A stretch of 64,000 nucleotides of DNA from Enterobacter chengduensis (GTDB lineage: Bacteria > Pseudomonadota > Gammaproteobacteria > Enterobacterales > Enterobacteriaceae): the NCBI RefSeq assembly GCF_001984825.2, contig NZ_CP043318.1, forward strand, positions 124,001 through 188,000, read 5' to 3'. Shown here piece after piece: positions 45,554 through 55,111 of this stretch (its first letter is position 1; the number at the start of each line of letters is the position of its first letter). The notes under the pieces were generated by a model. It saw only the letters and a program-made list of their open reading frames with translations, searched no databases and was not told the origin of the DNA. Made by a program: the position numbers and the translations under genes.

Positions 45554-47503
45554 TCAGCCTTCATCCACCCAGATCCGCATTTCCCCTTCTCCCCGGTTCG
45601 CCCAACTGAACCAGGGAATAAAGGTCAGCGTCTGGGGCTGACGCCGTACCGGCGAGCGGTCGTACTGCCAGAGCGCATCCGTCTCTTTCACGTGACAGCC
45701 CATCCCCTCCGCCTGTATCAACATTTTGTGCGCGAAAATGCCTTTCCCTTCAAAGACCCGGAACTCGACGTCGCGCGGCAAAGAAAGGTTATGCAGATTG
45801 GCACCGTTATCCGCCTCTTCCAGGCAATAAACCAGCGGTCCGCGCTGCAGCGCGACTTTCCCCGCCTGCTGACGTACCTGCGGATTGCCATACACACGGC
45901 GAACCGGCATAGGCAGCGTCAGCGTGATGACATCCCCTTCCTGCCAGGTACGAGTGAGATAGTGGTATCCACGGGAGATCTCGCCCGTGACCGTTTCTCC
46001 ATTTAATAAAACGCCAGGCGCCGCACACCAGTCCGGTAGCCGCAAAGCCAGGGTATGCGTGACGGGAACAGGCGAGGTAATCTCGATTTTCACCTCTTCC
46101 TGCCACGGATAATTACCGCTGATCCGCAGCGCCAGGGTTTCATCGCCAACCGGAACGACGACATCGTTGCCGACGTAGAGGTTAATAAAAAGCGCATCCT
46201 GGCGAACGGTATAAATGTAGTGCCCCAGCGACGTCAGCACGCGGGCGATATTCGGCGGACAGCAGGCGCAGCCAAACCAGCGCTGGCGGACGGGCTTCAC
46301 GTGATCGTAGATATGGTTGAACGCCAGCGTTTTCGGATGCACTTCCAGCGGGTTCACGTAAAAGAAATGTTTACCGTCCAGCGCCATCCCGCCCAGCACC
46401 GTATTGTACAGCGCGCGCTCCATCACGTCGGCATAGTGGCCGTCTGCCTCCATTTCCAGCATCCGCCGGGCAAACATCATCAGGCCGATGGAGGCGCAGC
46501 TTTCGGCATACACCGTATCGTTGGGCAGGTCGTAATCGCTGCTGAACGCCTCGCCGCTGCTTTGCGAGCCAATCCCGCCGGTAATGTACAGCTGGCGCTG
46601 CGCCATATTTTTCCACAGCCGCAGGCAGTCCTGCCGTTTCCCCTCGTCGTGACTCAGGCGCGCCAGATGCGCCATGCCCGCCATCAGGTAGACAAAACGC
46701 ACCGCGTGGCCGATGGCCGTTTGTTGATCGGCAAGCGGCTGATGCGCCTGGCTGTAGGCTTTGTCCTTAACCATCCAGGCCGGGCCATAGGTGTTCCAGT
46801 ATGACGTTTTGCCGCGTTTCTCGTATTCGATATCATAAAAGTGCGGCTGCGCGCCGCGTTGTTCAATGAAATATTTCACCAGAGCAAGATAGCGGGGCTC
46901 CTGCGTGACGTCGTACAGCCGCATCAGCGCCAGCTCGATTTCCGGGTGGCCCGGATAGCCGTGCAGCTGGCTTTCTCCCGGGCCAAACACGCTGTCGATA
47001 TGGTCCGCCAGCCTGCAAACCACATCCAGCAGGCGGCGTTTCCCTGTTCCCTGGAAATACGCCACGCCCGCTTCAATCATATGACCGGCGCAGTAGAGCT
47101 CGTGGCATTCGGCCAGATTGGTCCAGCGCTCCTCAGGCGCTTTTACCGTAAAGTACGTGTTGAGATAGCCATCCTCACATTGCGCCAACGCGATCAGCTC
47201 AATCACCTCGTCGGCGGTTTTCTCCAGTTCTGCATCAGGCTTCTGGCACAGCGACCACGCCACGGCTTCCAGCCATTTCGCCACGTCGCTGTCCTGAAAC
47301 ACCATGCCGTAGAATTCACCCTGCTCCAGGCCTGCCGCAATGCGGAAGTTGGTGATAGCGTGGCTGGGCTCGGCTTCCGCCACGCGGTCGTTCAGCGCAT
47401 CCCACTGGTAGGGGATGACGACATCACGGGCCAGGCGTTGATACTGCCCGAGAAACGGGTCGTTGATTTTCAACTGGTGCAGATCGGGTTCCATTATGGT
47501 CAT
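45554..47503 (-). CDS. GH127 beta-L-arabinofuranosidase
   Basis: A 649-residue cytoplasmic protein (no signal peptide) of glycoside hydrolase family 127 (old DUF1680). Seen: an alpha/alpha-barrel core with GYLNTYFTV near 115, SYWNTYGPAWM, ITGGIGSQSSGEAFSSDYDLP near 323, TVYAESCASIGLMMFARRML near 345, and the CACCPPNIARVL motif near 415. In the Bifidobacterium HypBA1 enzyme a Glu-x-Cys and a Cys-Cys pair bind zinc and one Cys is the nucleophile; AESC and CACCPPN match these. The family releases L-arabinose from beta-1,2-arabinofuranosyl disaccharides of plant cell-wall proteins. It is downstream of a GPH transporter by 10 bases. Confidence 0.88.
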   Translation of the reverse strand: MTIMEPDLHQLKINDPFLGQYQRLARDVVIPYQWDALNDRVAEAEPSHAITNFRIAAGLEQGEFYGMVFQDSDVAKWLEAVAWSLCQKPDAELEKTADEVIELIALAQCEDGYLNTYFTVKAPEERWTNLAECHELYCAGHMIEAGVAYFQGTGKRRLLDVVCRLADHIDSVFGPGESQLHGYPGHPEIELALMRLYDVTQEPRYLALVKYFIEQRGAQPHFYDIEYEKRGKTSYWNTYGPAWMVKDKAYSQAHQPLADQQTAIGHAVRFVYLMAGMAHLARLSHDEGKRQDCLRLWKNMAQRQLYITGGIGSQSSGEAFSSDYDLPNDTVYAESCASIGLMMFARRMLEMEADGHYADVMERALYNTVLGGMALDGKHFFYVNPLEVHPKTLAFNHIYDHVKPVRQRWFGCACCPPNIARVLTSLGHYIYTVRQDALFINLYVGNDVVVPVGDETLALRISGNYPWQEEVKIEITSPVPVTHTLALRLPDWCAAPGVLLNGETVTGEISRGYHYLTRTWQEGDVITLTLPMPVRRVYGNPQVRQQAGKVALQRGPLVYCLEEADNGANLHNLSLPRDVEFRVFEGKGIFAHKMLIQAEGMGCHVKETDALWQYDRSPVRRQPQTLTFIPWFSWANRGEGEMRIWVDEG

Positions 47504-47513
47504 AGCGTTCTCC

Positions 47514-48914
47514 TCAGGACGATACGTGACGCTGGCGCAGGTCGGTGGCAATGCGCGACATCATAGGGTTGTTAAGCCTGCACCAGCGGATAGCGACAGC
47601 CAGCAGCAGGTGAAAAAGGGCGGGCAGCAATGTCTCCATGGCGGTGATGCCCTGTAACGAGGCTGGCGTCTGGTTGCCCACGCCCGGCTGATAGGCCACG
47701 GCGATAAACACCAGGCTGATGATCCCGGCGCTGGACGCCCACGCGAGCTTGATGAAAAACAGGTTGAAGGCGAAGTTCATGCCTGAAGAGCGCACGCCGG
47801 TTTTCCATTCGCCGTAGTCATCGGCAAAAGCCATCAGCGAAAAGTGCAGCGGCAGGGTGAAACCCAAAATTACGCCGTTACTTAAAATGACGATCAGCCA
47901 GAGCGTCTGCTGCGCCGGGCTAGCCGGCAGAAACCACATGCCCACCGCGAGCGCGGCGAGCACCAGGTTGGTGTAGTAGTAGAGCTTGACGGTATCAATA
48001 CGGCGCGACAGCGGGCTGACGATCACCGCGCCCAGAATGGCGGCAAAGGTCACCATCGTGAAAAAAAGCGAGGTATAAGCCGTGCTGCCGTGAAGCACGT
48101 AGGTGATGAAGTACATATATCCACCACCGCGAATGTTGAAGACATTGATCAGCAAGAAGGACATCACCAGCATCAGCAGCAGCTGATCGTTTTGACGCAG
48201 ACCGGCCAGATGCTCCCGCAGGGTGAATTTACCCATCAGCGCCAGCGGGACGCGCTCGCGCACCCAGAAAAAGCAGCACAGGAACATCACCACGGCGATG
48301 GCGCACAGCACGCCGACGCCAAGCTGATAACCTTTCGCGGCATCTCCCTGGCCTAATTCAGCGACCAGCCACGGCAGGCCCACGGAGACCAAAAAGCCCG
48401 CCACGCCGCACAGCACGAAGCGCCAGGACTGGCAGGATATGACCTCGTTGTGACGGGTTGTCATGGTGTTGATTAGCGCGCAGTAGGGCACGTTGATGGC
48501 GGTGTAACCCACGGACAATAGCAAATAAGTGCCGAACGCCCAGGCGATTTTCACCCCCATGCTGGCTTCCGGTACGGTGAAGGTCATCACTCCGATAATC
48601 CCTATCGGGAAGGCGATCCACAGCTGCCAGGGACGAAAACGCCCCCAGCGGCTCTGCGTACGGTCGGCAATGACGCCCATCACCGGATCGGAAATCGCGT
48701 CAAACACGCGAAGGGCAATAAACAGCGTGCCCACCAGCGCGGGAGTGAGGCCAAAGACATCGGTATAGAAAAAGGTCAGAAAATTCATAATCAGGCAGGT
48801 GATCACGGTGCCGCCCGCATCGCCCAGGCCGTAGCCCATTTTCTCGCGGACGGACAAGCGGCTATCTGTTGCCTCTTGCGTCACGTCTGATTCTGTCATC
48901 GGTGTGGAAGTCAT
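47514..48914 (-). CDS. GPH-family sugar transporter (MelB/YicJ type)
   Basis: A 466-residue cation-coupled sugar symporter of the glycoside-pentoside-hexuronide group. Landmarks: [20 protein letters not shown] near residue 22, [21 protein letters not shown] near 70-90, which is the cation/sugar-binding segment in MelB, and [19 protein letters not shown] near 360. About twelve membrane segments. It stands directly upstream of the GH127 gene in one leftward unit, so it probably imports an arabinose-containing oligosaccharide for that enzyme. Substrate is inferred only from the neighbour. Confidence 0.88.
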   Translation of the reverse strand: MTSTPMTESDVTQEATDSRLSVREKMGYGLGDAGGTVITCLIMNFLTFFYTDVFGLTPALVGTLFIALRVFDAISDPVMGVIADRTQSRWGRFRPWQLWIAFPIGIIGVMTFTVPEASMGVKIAWAFGTYLLLSVGYTAINVPYCALINTMTTRHNEVISCQSWRFVLCGVAGFLVSVGLPWLVAELGQGDAAKGYQLGVGVLCAIAVVMFLCCFFWVRERVPLALMGKFTLREHLAGLRQNDQLLLMLVMSFLLINVFNIRGGGYMYFITYVLHGSTAYTSLFFTMVTFAAILGAVIVSPLSRRIDTVKLYYYTNLVLAALAVGMWFLPASPAQQTLWLIVILSNGVILGFTLPLHFSLMAFADDYGEWKTGVRSSGMNFAFNLFFIKLAWASSAGIISLVFIAVAYQPGVGNQTPASLQGITAMETLLPALFHLLLAVAIRWCRLNNPMMSRIATDLRQRHVSS

Positions 48915-49024
48915 GAAGTAACTCCTCGGTAATCGAATTTATTATCGTATTTGTGCAAGGTACGCATTTATTCTGCACCGAACGGAGAGGCCAACAAGGG
49001 AAGGGAAAAGTATAAAAAGATGAC

Positions 49025-49057
49025 GATTCCGACCTGATGATAAAAATGTGATTCCGA
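49025..49057. promoter_or_regulatory. direct repeat GATTCCGA in the divergent promoter
   Basis: GATTCCGA occurs at 49025-49032 and again at 49050-49057, 25 bases apart, with similar flanks (ACGATTCCGACC and GTGATTCCGATC). It lies between the GPH transporter and the AraC gene. Direct repeats on this scale are how AraC-type dimers usually bind. Confidence 0.45.
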
Positions 49058-49139
49058 TCGGACAGTTATTCGAATATTGATTAATAATCAAAGCGTAAGT
49101 TGAATACAAACGGCAATAAAAGCGGAATGGTGAATATCC

Positions 49140-49949
49140 ATGCTTGAATTATCCATAGCGCTTCCGATTAAGGTCCAAAATGGCGGGTTATTTATCTCCC
49201 GGGGCGTGGGCCGCCACCCTGCGCGAAAATTAACGTCTTGGGAGATTATTTTTGTCGAAAAAGGGACATTAACGATCCAGGAAGAAAATACGGTATTTGA
49301 CGTGAAGGCGGGTGAGAGTTTGCTGCTTTGGCCTGGCAGGCGACATGTAGGCGTCGGCGACTTTCCTGCCGATCTTAAATTTTACTGGCTGCATTTTGAG
49401 GTTGAGCATCACCCGCCCCGATTACCCAATTTGGCAATAGAACAACATTGCCGAGTGAGGGATGCACAGTATGTGATTTCTCTTTTTCGCCAGTTCCTGA
49501 GTGAGCAGGAGAAATTACAGCGAAGCGTGGCGCTTGAAATCATTCTATTACTGATTTTGCAGCAAATTTCCATTTCATCAGGATATGAAGATAATGCTGA
49601 TGAAGCCGGTGCGGCGATGGCGTGGAAGGCGAAGCAGCTTATTCGCACGCAGTTTCATTTACCCCTTTCGACGTCGCAGCTGGCAAAAGCGTTGCACTGC
49701 AATGCCGATTATCTCGGGCGCGTGTTTCGCCGGACGTTCCATTTAACCCTGACGGAGGCGATACATCGCCAGCGCGTCAGGGCAGCGGAAAAGCTGTTGC
49801 TGGATGGTTCTGCTTCGCTTACTGAAGTGGCAACCCGCTGCGGTTTTAATGACGTGGGGTATTTTCGGCAGATCTTTTCGAAGCATACCGGGCTAACGCC
49901 CGCCGTCTGGAAACGGCGGTACTGTAAAGAGCATATCAATTCCGGCTGA
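49140..49949 (+). CDS. AraC-family transcriptional regulator
   Basis: A 269-residue AraC/XylS regulator. The N-terminal half is a cupin-like effector domain (WEIIFVEKGTLTIQEENTVF near 34-53, LLWPGRRHVGVG near 61), and the C-terminal 100 residues hold two helix-turn-helix units (LSTSQLAKALHCNADYLGRVF and SLTEVATRCGFNDVGYFRQIF). It is divergent from the transporter-GH127 unit across 225 bases, so it most likely controls that unit in response to an arabinoside. It converges with sgbE with no bases between the two stop codons. Confidence 0.9.
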   Translation: MLELSIALPIKVQNGGLFISRGVGRHPARKLTSWEIIFVEKGTLTIQEENTVFDVKAGESLLLWPGRRHVGVGDFPADLKFYWLHFEVEHHPPRLPNLAIEQHCRVRDAQYVISLFRQFLSEQEKLQRSVALEIILLLILQQISISSGYEDNADEAGAAMAWKAKQLIRTQFHLPLSTSQLAKALHCNADYLGRVFRRTFHLTLTEAIHRQRVRAAEKLLLDGSASLTEVATRCGFNDVGYFRQIFSKHTGLTPAVWKRRYCKEHINSG

Positions 49950-50645
49950 TTACTGCCCGTAATAGGCATTCGCTCCATGCTTACGCAGATAATGTTTGTC
50001 GAGAAGTTCCTGCTGCATAACCGGAAGCTGTGGCGCGAGCTGGCGCGAGAACAGGCCCATATAGGCGCACTCTTCCAGCACGACGGCATTGTGGACCGCA
50101 TCGGCAGCGTCTTTACCCCAGGCGAACGGGCCGTGGGAGTGGACCAGCACCGCCGGGATCTGCATTGGGCTTAAGTCGCGCTCCTCGAAGGTTTTGATGA
50201 TAACTTCACCCGTCTGGTATTCGTATTCCCCGGCAATCTCTGCCGCAGTCATCGGGCGCGTGCAGGGAATGGACCCGTAGAAATAGTCCGCGTGCGTGGT
50301 ACCCCAGGCGGGTAGGTCGAGCCCCGCCTGCGACCAGATAGTGGCGTGGCGAGAGTGGGTATGCACGATGCCGCCAATCTCCGGATAACGGCGATACAGC
50401 GCAAGATGGGTGGGCGTGTCGGAAGAGGGCTTTTTATTACCCTCGACAACCTGACCCGTGGCGATATTCACCACCACCATATCCTCCGCCGCCATCACGT
50501 CGTACTCCACGCCGGAGGGCTTAATCACCATCATGCCGCTTTGGCGGTCCACGGCGCTGACGTTGCCCCAGGTAAAGGTCACCAGCTGGTGGGCGGGCAG
50601 CGCCAGGTTTGCTGCCAGCACCTCGGCTTTGAGCTGTTCTAACAT
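49950..50645 (-). CDS. sgbE: L-ribulose-5-phosphate 4-epimerase SgbE
   Basis: SgbE (YiaS, UlaF-like) turns L-ribulose 5-phosphate into D-xylulose 5-phosphate, joining the pentose phosphate pathway. The 231-residue protein equals E. coli in length and is a class II aldolase fold: [15 protein letters not shown] near residue 24, [19 protein letters not shown] near 74, and the zinc site [14 protein letters not shown] near 95 plus a later HSHGPFAWG near 170. It is the last gene of the yia operon, overlapping sgbU by 7 bases. Confidence 0.96.
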   Translation of the reverse strand: MLEQLKAEVLAANLALPAHQLVTFTWGNVSAVDRQSGMMVIKPSGVEYDVMAAEDMVVVNIATGQVVEGNKKPSSDTPTHLALYRRYPEIGGIVHTHSRHATIWSQAGLDLPAWGTTHADYFYGSIPCTRPMTAAEIAGEYEYQTGEVIIKTFEERDLSPMQIPAVLVHSHGPFAWGKDAADAVHNAVVLEECAYMGLFSRQLAPQLPVMQQELLDKHYLRKHGANAYYGQ

Positions 50646-51499
50646 GTCATGCCTCCTTCCTGCATACGGGCTTCAATCCAGCGGCGCGCCTGGATAATCT
50701 CCAGCACCGGCTCTTTTGCTTTTTCAGTCCACATTTCAATCAGAAACGCGCCGCGATAGTTCAGTTGGTTCAGGGTGTTAAAGACGCCGACAAAATCGAC
50801 GCAGCCTTCGCCAAACGGCACGTCGCGAAACTGTCCGGGGCTTTGCGCGGTAACGGGTTGGGTATCTTTCAGGTGAATCGCCGCAATGCGGTCAATGCCC
50901 AGCGTCAGCTCGGCGGTGACGTCGTTACCCCACGCGCTCAGGTTGCCGACGTCCGGGTAAACGCTGAACCACGGCGAGGCGAGCATCTCGTCCCATTTTT
51001 TCCATTTGCTGATGGAGTTCATAAACGCGGTATCCATGATCTCCACCGCCAGCATCACCTGTGCGGCGGCGGCCTGCTCCACGGCCCACGCCAGCCCTTC
51101 GGCAAAGCGCTGCTGCGTTCCCTCGTCATGCTCTTCGTAATAAACGTCGTACCCGGCAAGCTGGATGGTGCGAATGCCCAGGTCACGCGCCAGCCTGATG
51201 GCTTTGGTCATGATCTCCCGGGCGCGTTCGCGCACGGTTTCATCGCGGCTGCCAAACGGGAAGCGACGGTGGGCAGACAGGCACATGGATGGGATAGACA
51301 CCCCCGTTTCCAGCATCGCTTCAACCAGAGAGGCGCGCTGCGCGGTGCTCCAGTCGAGGCGCGATAATCGTTCATCGGTTTCATCGACAGACATCTCGAC
51401 AAAATCGAACCCGCAGCTTTTCGCCAGTACCAGCCGTTCCGGCCAGGAGAGATCTTTTGGCAGCGCTTTTTCATAAATCCCTAACGGATGCTGACGCAT
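50639..51499 (-). CDS. sgbU: L-xylulose-5-phosphate 3-epimerase SgbU
   Basis: SgbU (YiaR) epimerises L-xylulose 5-phosphate to L-ribulose 5-phosphate. The 286-residue TIM barrel (E. coli: 286) has [18 protein letters not shown] at the start, [14 protein letters not shown] near 32, the metal-binding [14 protein letters not shown] near 150, [10 protein letters not shown] near 185, and HLKDTQPV near 210. It starts 2 bases after the sgbH stop and overlaps sgbE by 7, keeping the pathway order decarboxylase, 3-epimerase, 4-epimerase. Confidence 0.96.
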   Translation of the reverse strand: MRQHPLGIYEKALPKDLSWPERLVLAKSCGFDFVEMSVDETDERLSRLDWSTAQRASLVEAMLETGVSIPSMCLSAHRRFPFGSRDETVRERAREIMTKAIRLARDLGIRTIQLAGYDVYYEEHDEGTQQRFAEGLAWAVEQAAAAQVMLAVEIMDTAFMNSISKWKKWDEMLASPWFSVYPDVGNLSAWGNDVTAELTLGIDRIAAIHLKDTQPVTAQSPGQFRDVPFGEGCVDFVGVFNTLNQLNYRGAFLIEMWTEKAKEPVLEIIQARRWIEARMQEGGMTC

Positions 51500-51501
51500 G
51501 G

Positions 51502-52155
51502 TTACGCTCCCCAGATGTCGCGAATGTTCGAATGGAATGCCTCAGCCACCTGCTGCGGATTGGCGGCACCCGCGAGCGCGCGGCCGGCAATAAAGGCTTT
51601 AACGTTGATCTGCTTAAAGAGCGGCAGATCGGCGGGGGTGATGCCGCCGGTAATCGAAAGCTGTAAACCGATGTCGGAGAGCGCTTTCATTTTTGCGAGA
51701 TCCGCCTCGCCCCACTGCTGGCCGCTCGCCTGCGCGTCGCGCCCGCGGTGATAAATGGCCTGCTTCACGCCAACGCGATGCCATGCGCGAGCATCGTCCA
51801 GCGTCCAGCTACCGAAGAGCTCCATCTGGATTTCTCCCCCGCAGCGCAGGGCCATCTCGTGGCCGCGTTCAACGGTCGCCAGCGGTGCGGCGCAGATGAT
51901 GGTCATCCAGTTCGCACCCGCGCCAAACGCCTGCTCTGCCAGGGTTTCTCCGGCGTCGGCCACCTTCCAGTCCGCAACGATGATTTTATTCGGGCACTGC
52001 TCGCGCAGGGCGCGCACGGCGTTTAGCCCTTCGGTCAGGCACAAAATGGTGCCCGCTTCGACGATATCGACGCAATTCGCGAGCGTCGCGACATCGCGCT
52101 GCGCGGCCTGAAGAGAGGTATGGTCGAGCGCCAGCTGCAGTAATGGTCGGCTCAT
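51502..52155 (-). CDS. sgbH: 3-keto-L-gulonate-6-phosphate decarboxylase SgbH
   Basis: SgbH (YiaQ) decarboxylates 3-keto-L-gulonate 6-phosphate to L-xylulose 5-phosphate with magnesium. The 217-residue protein belongs to the OMP decarboxylase suprafamily: LQLALDH at the N-terminus, [10 protein letters not shown] near 31, [20 protein letters not shown] near 58 with the D-x-K-x-x-D catalytic set, and [17 protein letters not shown] here [13 protein letters not shown] near 171 for phosphate binding. The family enzyme is a dimer. Its ATG overlaps the lyxK stop by 4 bases. Confidence 0.96.
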   Translation of the reverse strand: MSRPLLQLALDHTSLQAAQRDVATLANCVDIVEAGTILCLTEGLNAVRALREQCPNKIIVADWKVADAGETLAEQAFGAGANWMTIICAAPLATVERGHEMALRCGGEIQMELFGSWTLDDARAWHRVGVKQAIYHRGRDAQASGQQWGEADLAKMKALSDIGLQLSITGGITPADLPLFKQINVKAFIAGRALAGAANPQQVAEAFHSNIRDIWGA

Positions 52156-53657
52156 AGGTCGTACTCCTTAACTCGGGCGTGGTAGCCCTGAAGTGCTGAA
52201 ATCAGTAACTGGTAGCGGTGATATTTGCGCTGGTAGGCCGCATGGGCGCGCATGTCGGGTGCAATGACGCGAATGTCGTGTCGGAGGGCGCTTTGCGCCG
52301 CATGGAAATCGGTATACACGCCGGTGCCGACGAGGGCGGCCAGCGCCGCGCCGGAACAGCCGGTCTCTTCCACCTGCGGCAGTTCAATCGCCAGCCCGCT
52401 GACGTCCGCGAGCATTTGCATCCACACGTCCGAATGGGCGGGGCCACCGGTCACGCGCAGGGCATGAACGTGGGTAAAGCGTTCGAGCATGCGGTTGAGG
52501 TGGGTCATGTGGCTGAACACCACGCCCTCATACACCGCCTGCAGCAGGTGCGCGCGGGTGTGTAGCGCCTGCATCCCATAGAAACCGCTGGTCATCTCCA
52601 GCCCGGCGTTGCTGCCATAGAGGAACGGCAGGAAGAACAGGTCGCTTCCGGCCTTCGGCTGGCTGGCAACCGTGCGGTTGATCTCATCGAATGACATGTC
52701 GCCCCATTGCGCGGTGAGCCATTCAAGGTTGCCGGACGAGGTCGGGCTGGCTTCGTGAACGATATACTGCTGCGGGTACACGTAGCGGCCATAGACGTAC
52801 GGGAAGGGTTCGTTGTCGCGAAGCGCATCGGCGATCCCGCTGGTGACGGCCCAGGTGCCCATCACGGCGTTCAGCGTGTGTGGGTCTTGCAGCCCGGCAC
52901 AGACTGCGGTGGAAACCACGTCAAACAGTCCACCCACGACGGGCGTGCCCGCCGCGAGACCGGTAAGGGTGGCTGCCTGAGCGGTGATTTCCCCGCAAAT
53001 TTCTGCTGAACCGACAATTGGCGGCAGGGCGTCGTCAATTTCGCCGATCCCGAGCCAGCGCGTTAGCTGGGGGTCGTATTTCCCGGTATTCATGTTGTAG
53101 AGGTTGGACTCGGAGATGTTGCTCTCCTCGCAGCCTTTCACGCCGGTCAGGCACCAGCGAAGATAGTCGTGCGCCATCATCACGCAGCCAATCTGCTGGT
53201 ACCGCTGCGGTTCGTTCTCTTTGACCCAGCGCAGAAGCGAGGCCGGGTGCCCGGTCCACAGGGTCTGGCGCGTATGCGGATAGAGCTTTTCGGGAATGCC
53301 GTCCTGCTGCCAGCGCTGCACAATTTCCAGCGCCCTGCGGTCAGAGGAGAGTATGGCGTTGCCCAACGGTTGGTTCTGTTTATCAAGTAGAAACAGCCCT
53401 TTACCTTGCGCAGAAATGCCCACGCCTTTTATCCGGTTGCCGTTTATGCCTGAACGCTTGAGCAGCGCGGCGAGGGTTGCGTGGCAGTGCTGCCACAGAT
53501 GATGCATGTCCCGCTCGGCGTAGCCCGCTCGCGGGCTGAGCGTGGCAACGGCGCGACGTTCGATACATACTTCTTTGCCCTGGCTGTTGTACAAACCGGC
53601 TTTCAGATAAGTACCGCCACAATCGATACCCAGCCAGAAGGGCTCTTTTTCACTCAT
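52152..53657 (-). CDS. lyxK: L-xylulose/3-keto-L-gulonate kinase LyxK
   Basis: LyxK (YiaP, SgbK) phosphorylates L-xylulose and 3-keto-L-gulonate, providing the substrate of SgbH. The 501-residue FGGY-family kinase has WLGIDCGGTYLKAGLYNSQG near residue 8 for ATP phosphate binding, GAVMGT-type segment here NAVMGTWAVTSG near 255, and a C-terminal LRVTGGPAHSDVWMQMLADV near 400 with the adenosine loop. The E. coli protein is 498 residues. It is separated from yiaX2 by 90 bases of repeats, the largest gap in the operon. Confidence 0.96.
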   Translation of the reverse strand: MSEKEPFWLGIDCGGTYLKAGLYNSQGKEVCIERRAVATLSPRAGYAERDMHHLWQHCHATLAALLKRSGINGNRIKGVGISAQGKGLFLLDKQNQPLGNAILSSDRRALEIVQRWQQDGIPEKLYPHTRQTLWTGHPASLLRWVKENEPQRYQQIGCVMMAHDYLRWCLTGVKGCEESNISESNLYNMNTGKYDPQLTRWLGIGEIDDALPPIVGSAEICGEITAQAATLTGLAAGTPVVGGLFDVVSTAVCAGLQDPHTLNAVMGTWAVTSGIADALRDNEPFPYVYGRYVYPQQYIVHEASPTSSGNLEWLTAQWGDMSFDEINRTVASQPKAGSDLFFLPFLYGSNAGLEMTSGFYGMQALHTRAHLLQAVYEGVVFSHMTHLNRMLERFTHVHALRVTGGPAHSDVWMQMLADVSGLAIELPQVEETGCSGAALAALVGTGVYTDFHAAQSALRHDIRVIAPDMRAHAAYQRKYHRYQLLISALQGYHARVKEYDL

Positions 53658-53674
53658 CTTCGTCTCACTTATTC

Positions 53675-53704
53675 GCCGGGTGGCGCTGCGCTTACCCGGC
53701 CTAC
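53675..53704. repeat. REP-like palindrome between yiaX2 and lyxK
   Basis: GCCGGGT-GGCGCTGCGCTT-ACCCGGCCTAC, close to the copies at 24940 and 44694. It lies 18 bases upstream of the lyxK ATG, inside the operon. Confidence 0.8.
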
Positions 53705-53717
53705 GGTTCGGTTTTCT

Positions 53718-53747
53718 CCCTCTCCCTGTGGGAGAGGGCTGGGGTGA
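53718..53747. repeat. CCCTCTCCC hairpin between yiaX2 and lyxK
   Basis: CCCTCTCCC-TGT-GGGAGAGGG followed by CTGGGGTGA, a perfect 9-bp stem directly at the yiaX2 stop codon. With the REP element 14 bases away it forms a composite of both repeat families inside one operon. Confidence 0.8.
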
Positions 53748-55067
53748 TCAGGCCGCACGCTTGTGCGGATTTACCGTGGGGTTAGGCTCTGCCCCGGCAT
53801 CGCACTTCGCCGGTAACAGCAGGGCCAGCAGCGACGCCAGCGCCAGAGAAACGGCCAGGCAGTAAACGCCCGCGTCTTTGCTGTACAGGGTGATCAATAC
53901 CCCAACCGCATACGGGCCGCAGAAGCCACCGAGGTTACCGAGGGCGTTGATCACGCCGCGCGCGCCGCCCGCCATTTCTGCGCTGAACAGACGCGCTGGA
54001 ATGGTCCAGAACACGCCCGCGGCGGATTGCAGGAAGAACCCACAGCCCACCAGTGCGGCATAGGCCAGCCAGGTGTTTGCTTTTAGCGCCACGGAGAGGA
54101 ACATGCAGAGCGCAAAACCGATCAACGGCAGGGAGACAAACAGCTTGCGCTTGCCGGTGCGGTCAGAAAGCGTAGAGAACAGGAACATCCCCGCAATGGC
54201 GCCGATGTAGGGCAGGATGGCGAGCATCCCCACCTGGCCGATGCTGGTGTGCGTCAGCTCCTTCAGAATGGTGGGCAGCCAGAGGGTGTAGCCGTAAATC
54301 CCGGTCTGGTAGAAGAAGTTCAGGGCGATCAGCTGCCACATGGTTTTGTCGGACAGCACGGCGCTGAGCGAGGCATTTTTCACCTCTTTTCCGGCGATGG
54401 CCTGCTGTTCAGCCGCCAGCGTTTTCACCAGATAGTTTTTCTCGGCCTCTGAAATCCAGCGGGCTTCCTGCGGACGGTCGTAAACGGTAAATGCCCAGAG
54501 CACCAGCACGACGACGGACATCAGACCTTCAATGATGAACAGCCAGCGCCAGTCGAGTGCGGTAATAATCCAGCCCGATAGCGGGGCGGTGATGATCCCG
54601 GCGATGGGCACGAACATGATCACAATCGCGTTGGCGCGACCGCGCTCGGCATCCGGGAACCAGTTGCTGATCATGGTGAGCACAACGGGCAGCATCCCGC
54701 CTTCCGCCACGCCGAGTAAGAAGCGCAGCACCAGCAGCTGGTACTGATTCGTTACAAGACCCGTGAGCACCGATATCGCCGCCCAGGCGACCAGCGACCA
54801 GCCGATAAATTTCTTGCCGCTGCCGTGCACGGCAATCTTGCCGCCGGGAACCTGCAGAAACAGATAGCCGATAAAAAATATCCCGCCCGCGAGGCCTGCC
54901 ATGGTCGCGGTAATCCCTAATTCTTCATCCATCCCCCCCGGCATCGCAAACGCGATATTCACGCGGTCCATATATGAAATAATGCAGGCAATAAGAATAG
55001 GAGGAATGATTCTTAGCCAGCGCTGGCGCGGAATGTCCGCATGTAGAGTTTGAGTAGAAATATTCAT
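53748..55067 (-). CDS. yiaX2: MFS transporter YiaX2 (anion:cation symporter family)
   Basis: A 439-residue transporter with about twelve membrane segments and the ACS-family marks ISYMDRVNIAFAMPGGMDEE near residue 30, RFLLGVAEGGMLPVVLTMIS near 115, and NWFPDAERGRANAIVIMF near 135. In Klebsiella the operon yiaKLX1X2PQRS serves aerobic L-ascorbate use, and yiaX2 takes the place of the E. coli TRAP genes yiaMNO. The order here is identical, so this should import ascorbate or its oxidation products (diketogulonate). Identification is by operon position and family. It starts 44 bases after yiaX1. Confidence 0.87.
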   Translation of the reverse strand: MNISTQTLHADIPRQRWLRIIPPILIACIISYMDRVNIAFAMPGGMDEELGITATMAGLAGGIFFIGYLFLQVPGGKIAVHGSGKKFIGWSLVAWAAISVLTGLVTNQYQLLVLRFLLGVAEGGMLPVVLTMISNWFPDAERGRANAIVIMFVPIAGIITAPLSGWIITALDWRWLFIIEGLMSVVVLVLWAFTVYDRPQEARWISEAEKNYLVKTLAAEQQAIAGKEVKNASLSAVLSDKTMWQLIALNFFYQTGIYGYTLWLPTILKELTHTSIGQVGMLAILPYIGAIAGMFLFSTLSDRTGKRKLFVSLPLIGFALCMFLSVALKANTWLAYAALVGCGFFLQSAAGVFWTIPARLFSAEMAGGARGVINALGNLGGFCGPYAVGVLITLYSKDAGVYCLAVSLALASLLALLLPAKCDAGAEPNPTVNPHKRAA

Positions 55068-55111
55068 CGTTAATCTCTCAGTAAGGTAACCGGAATAAAC
55101 TTTTATTATTG

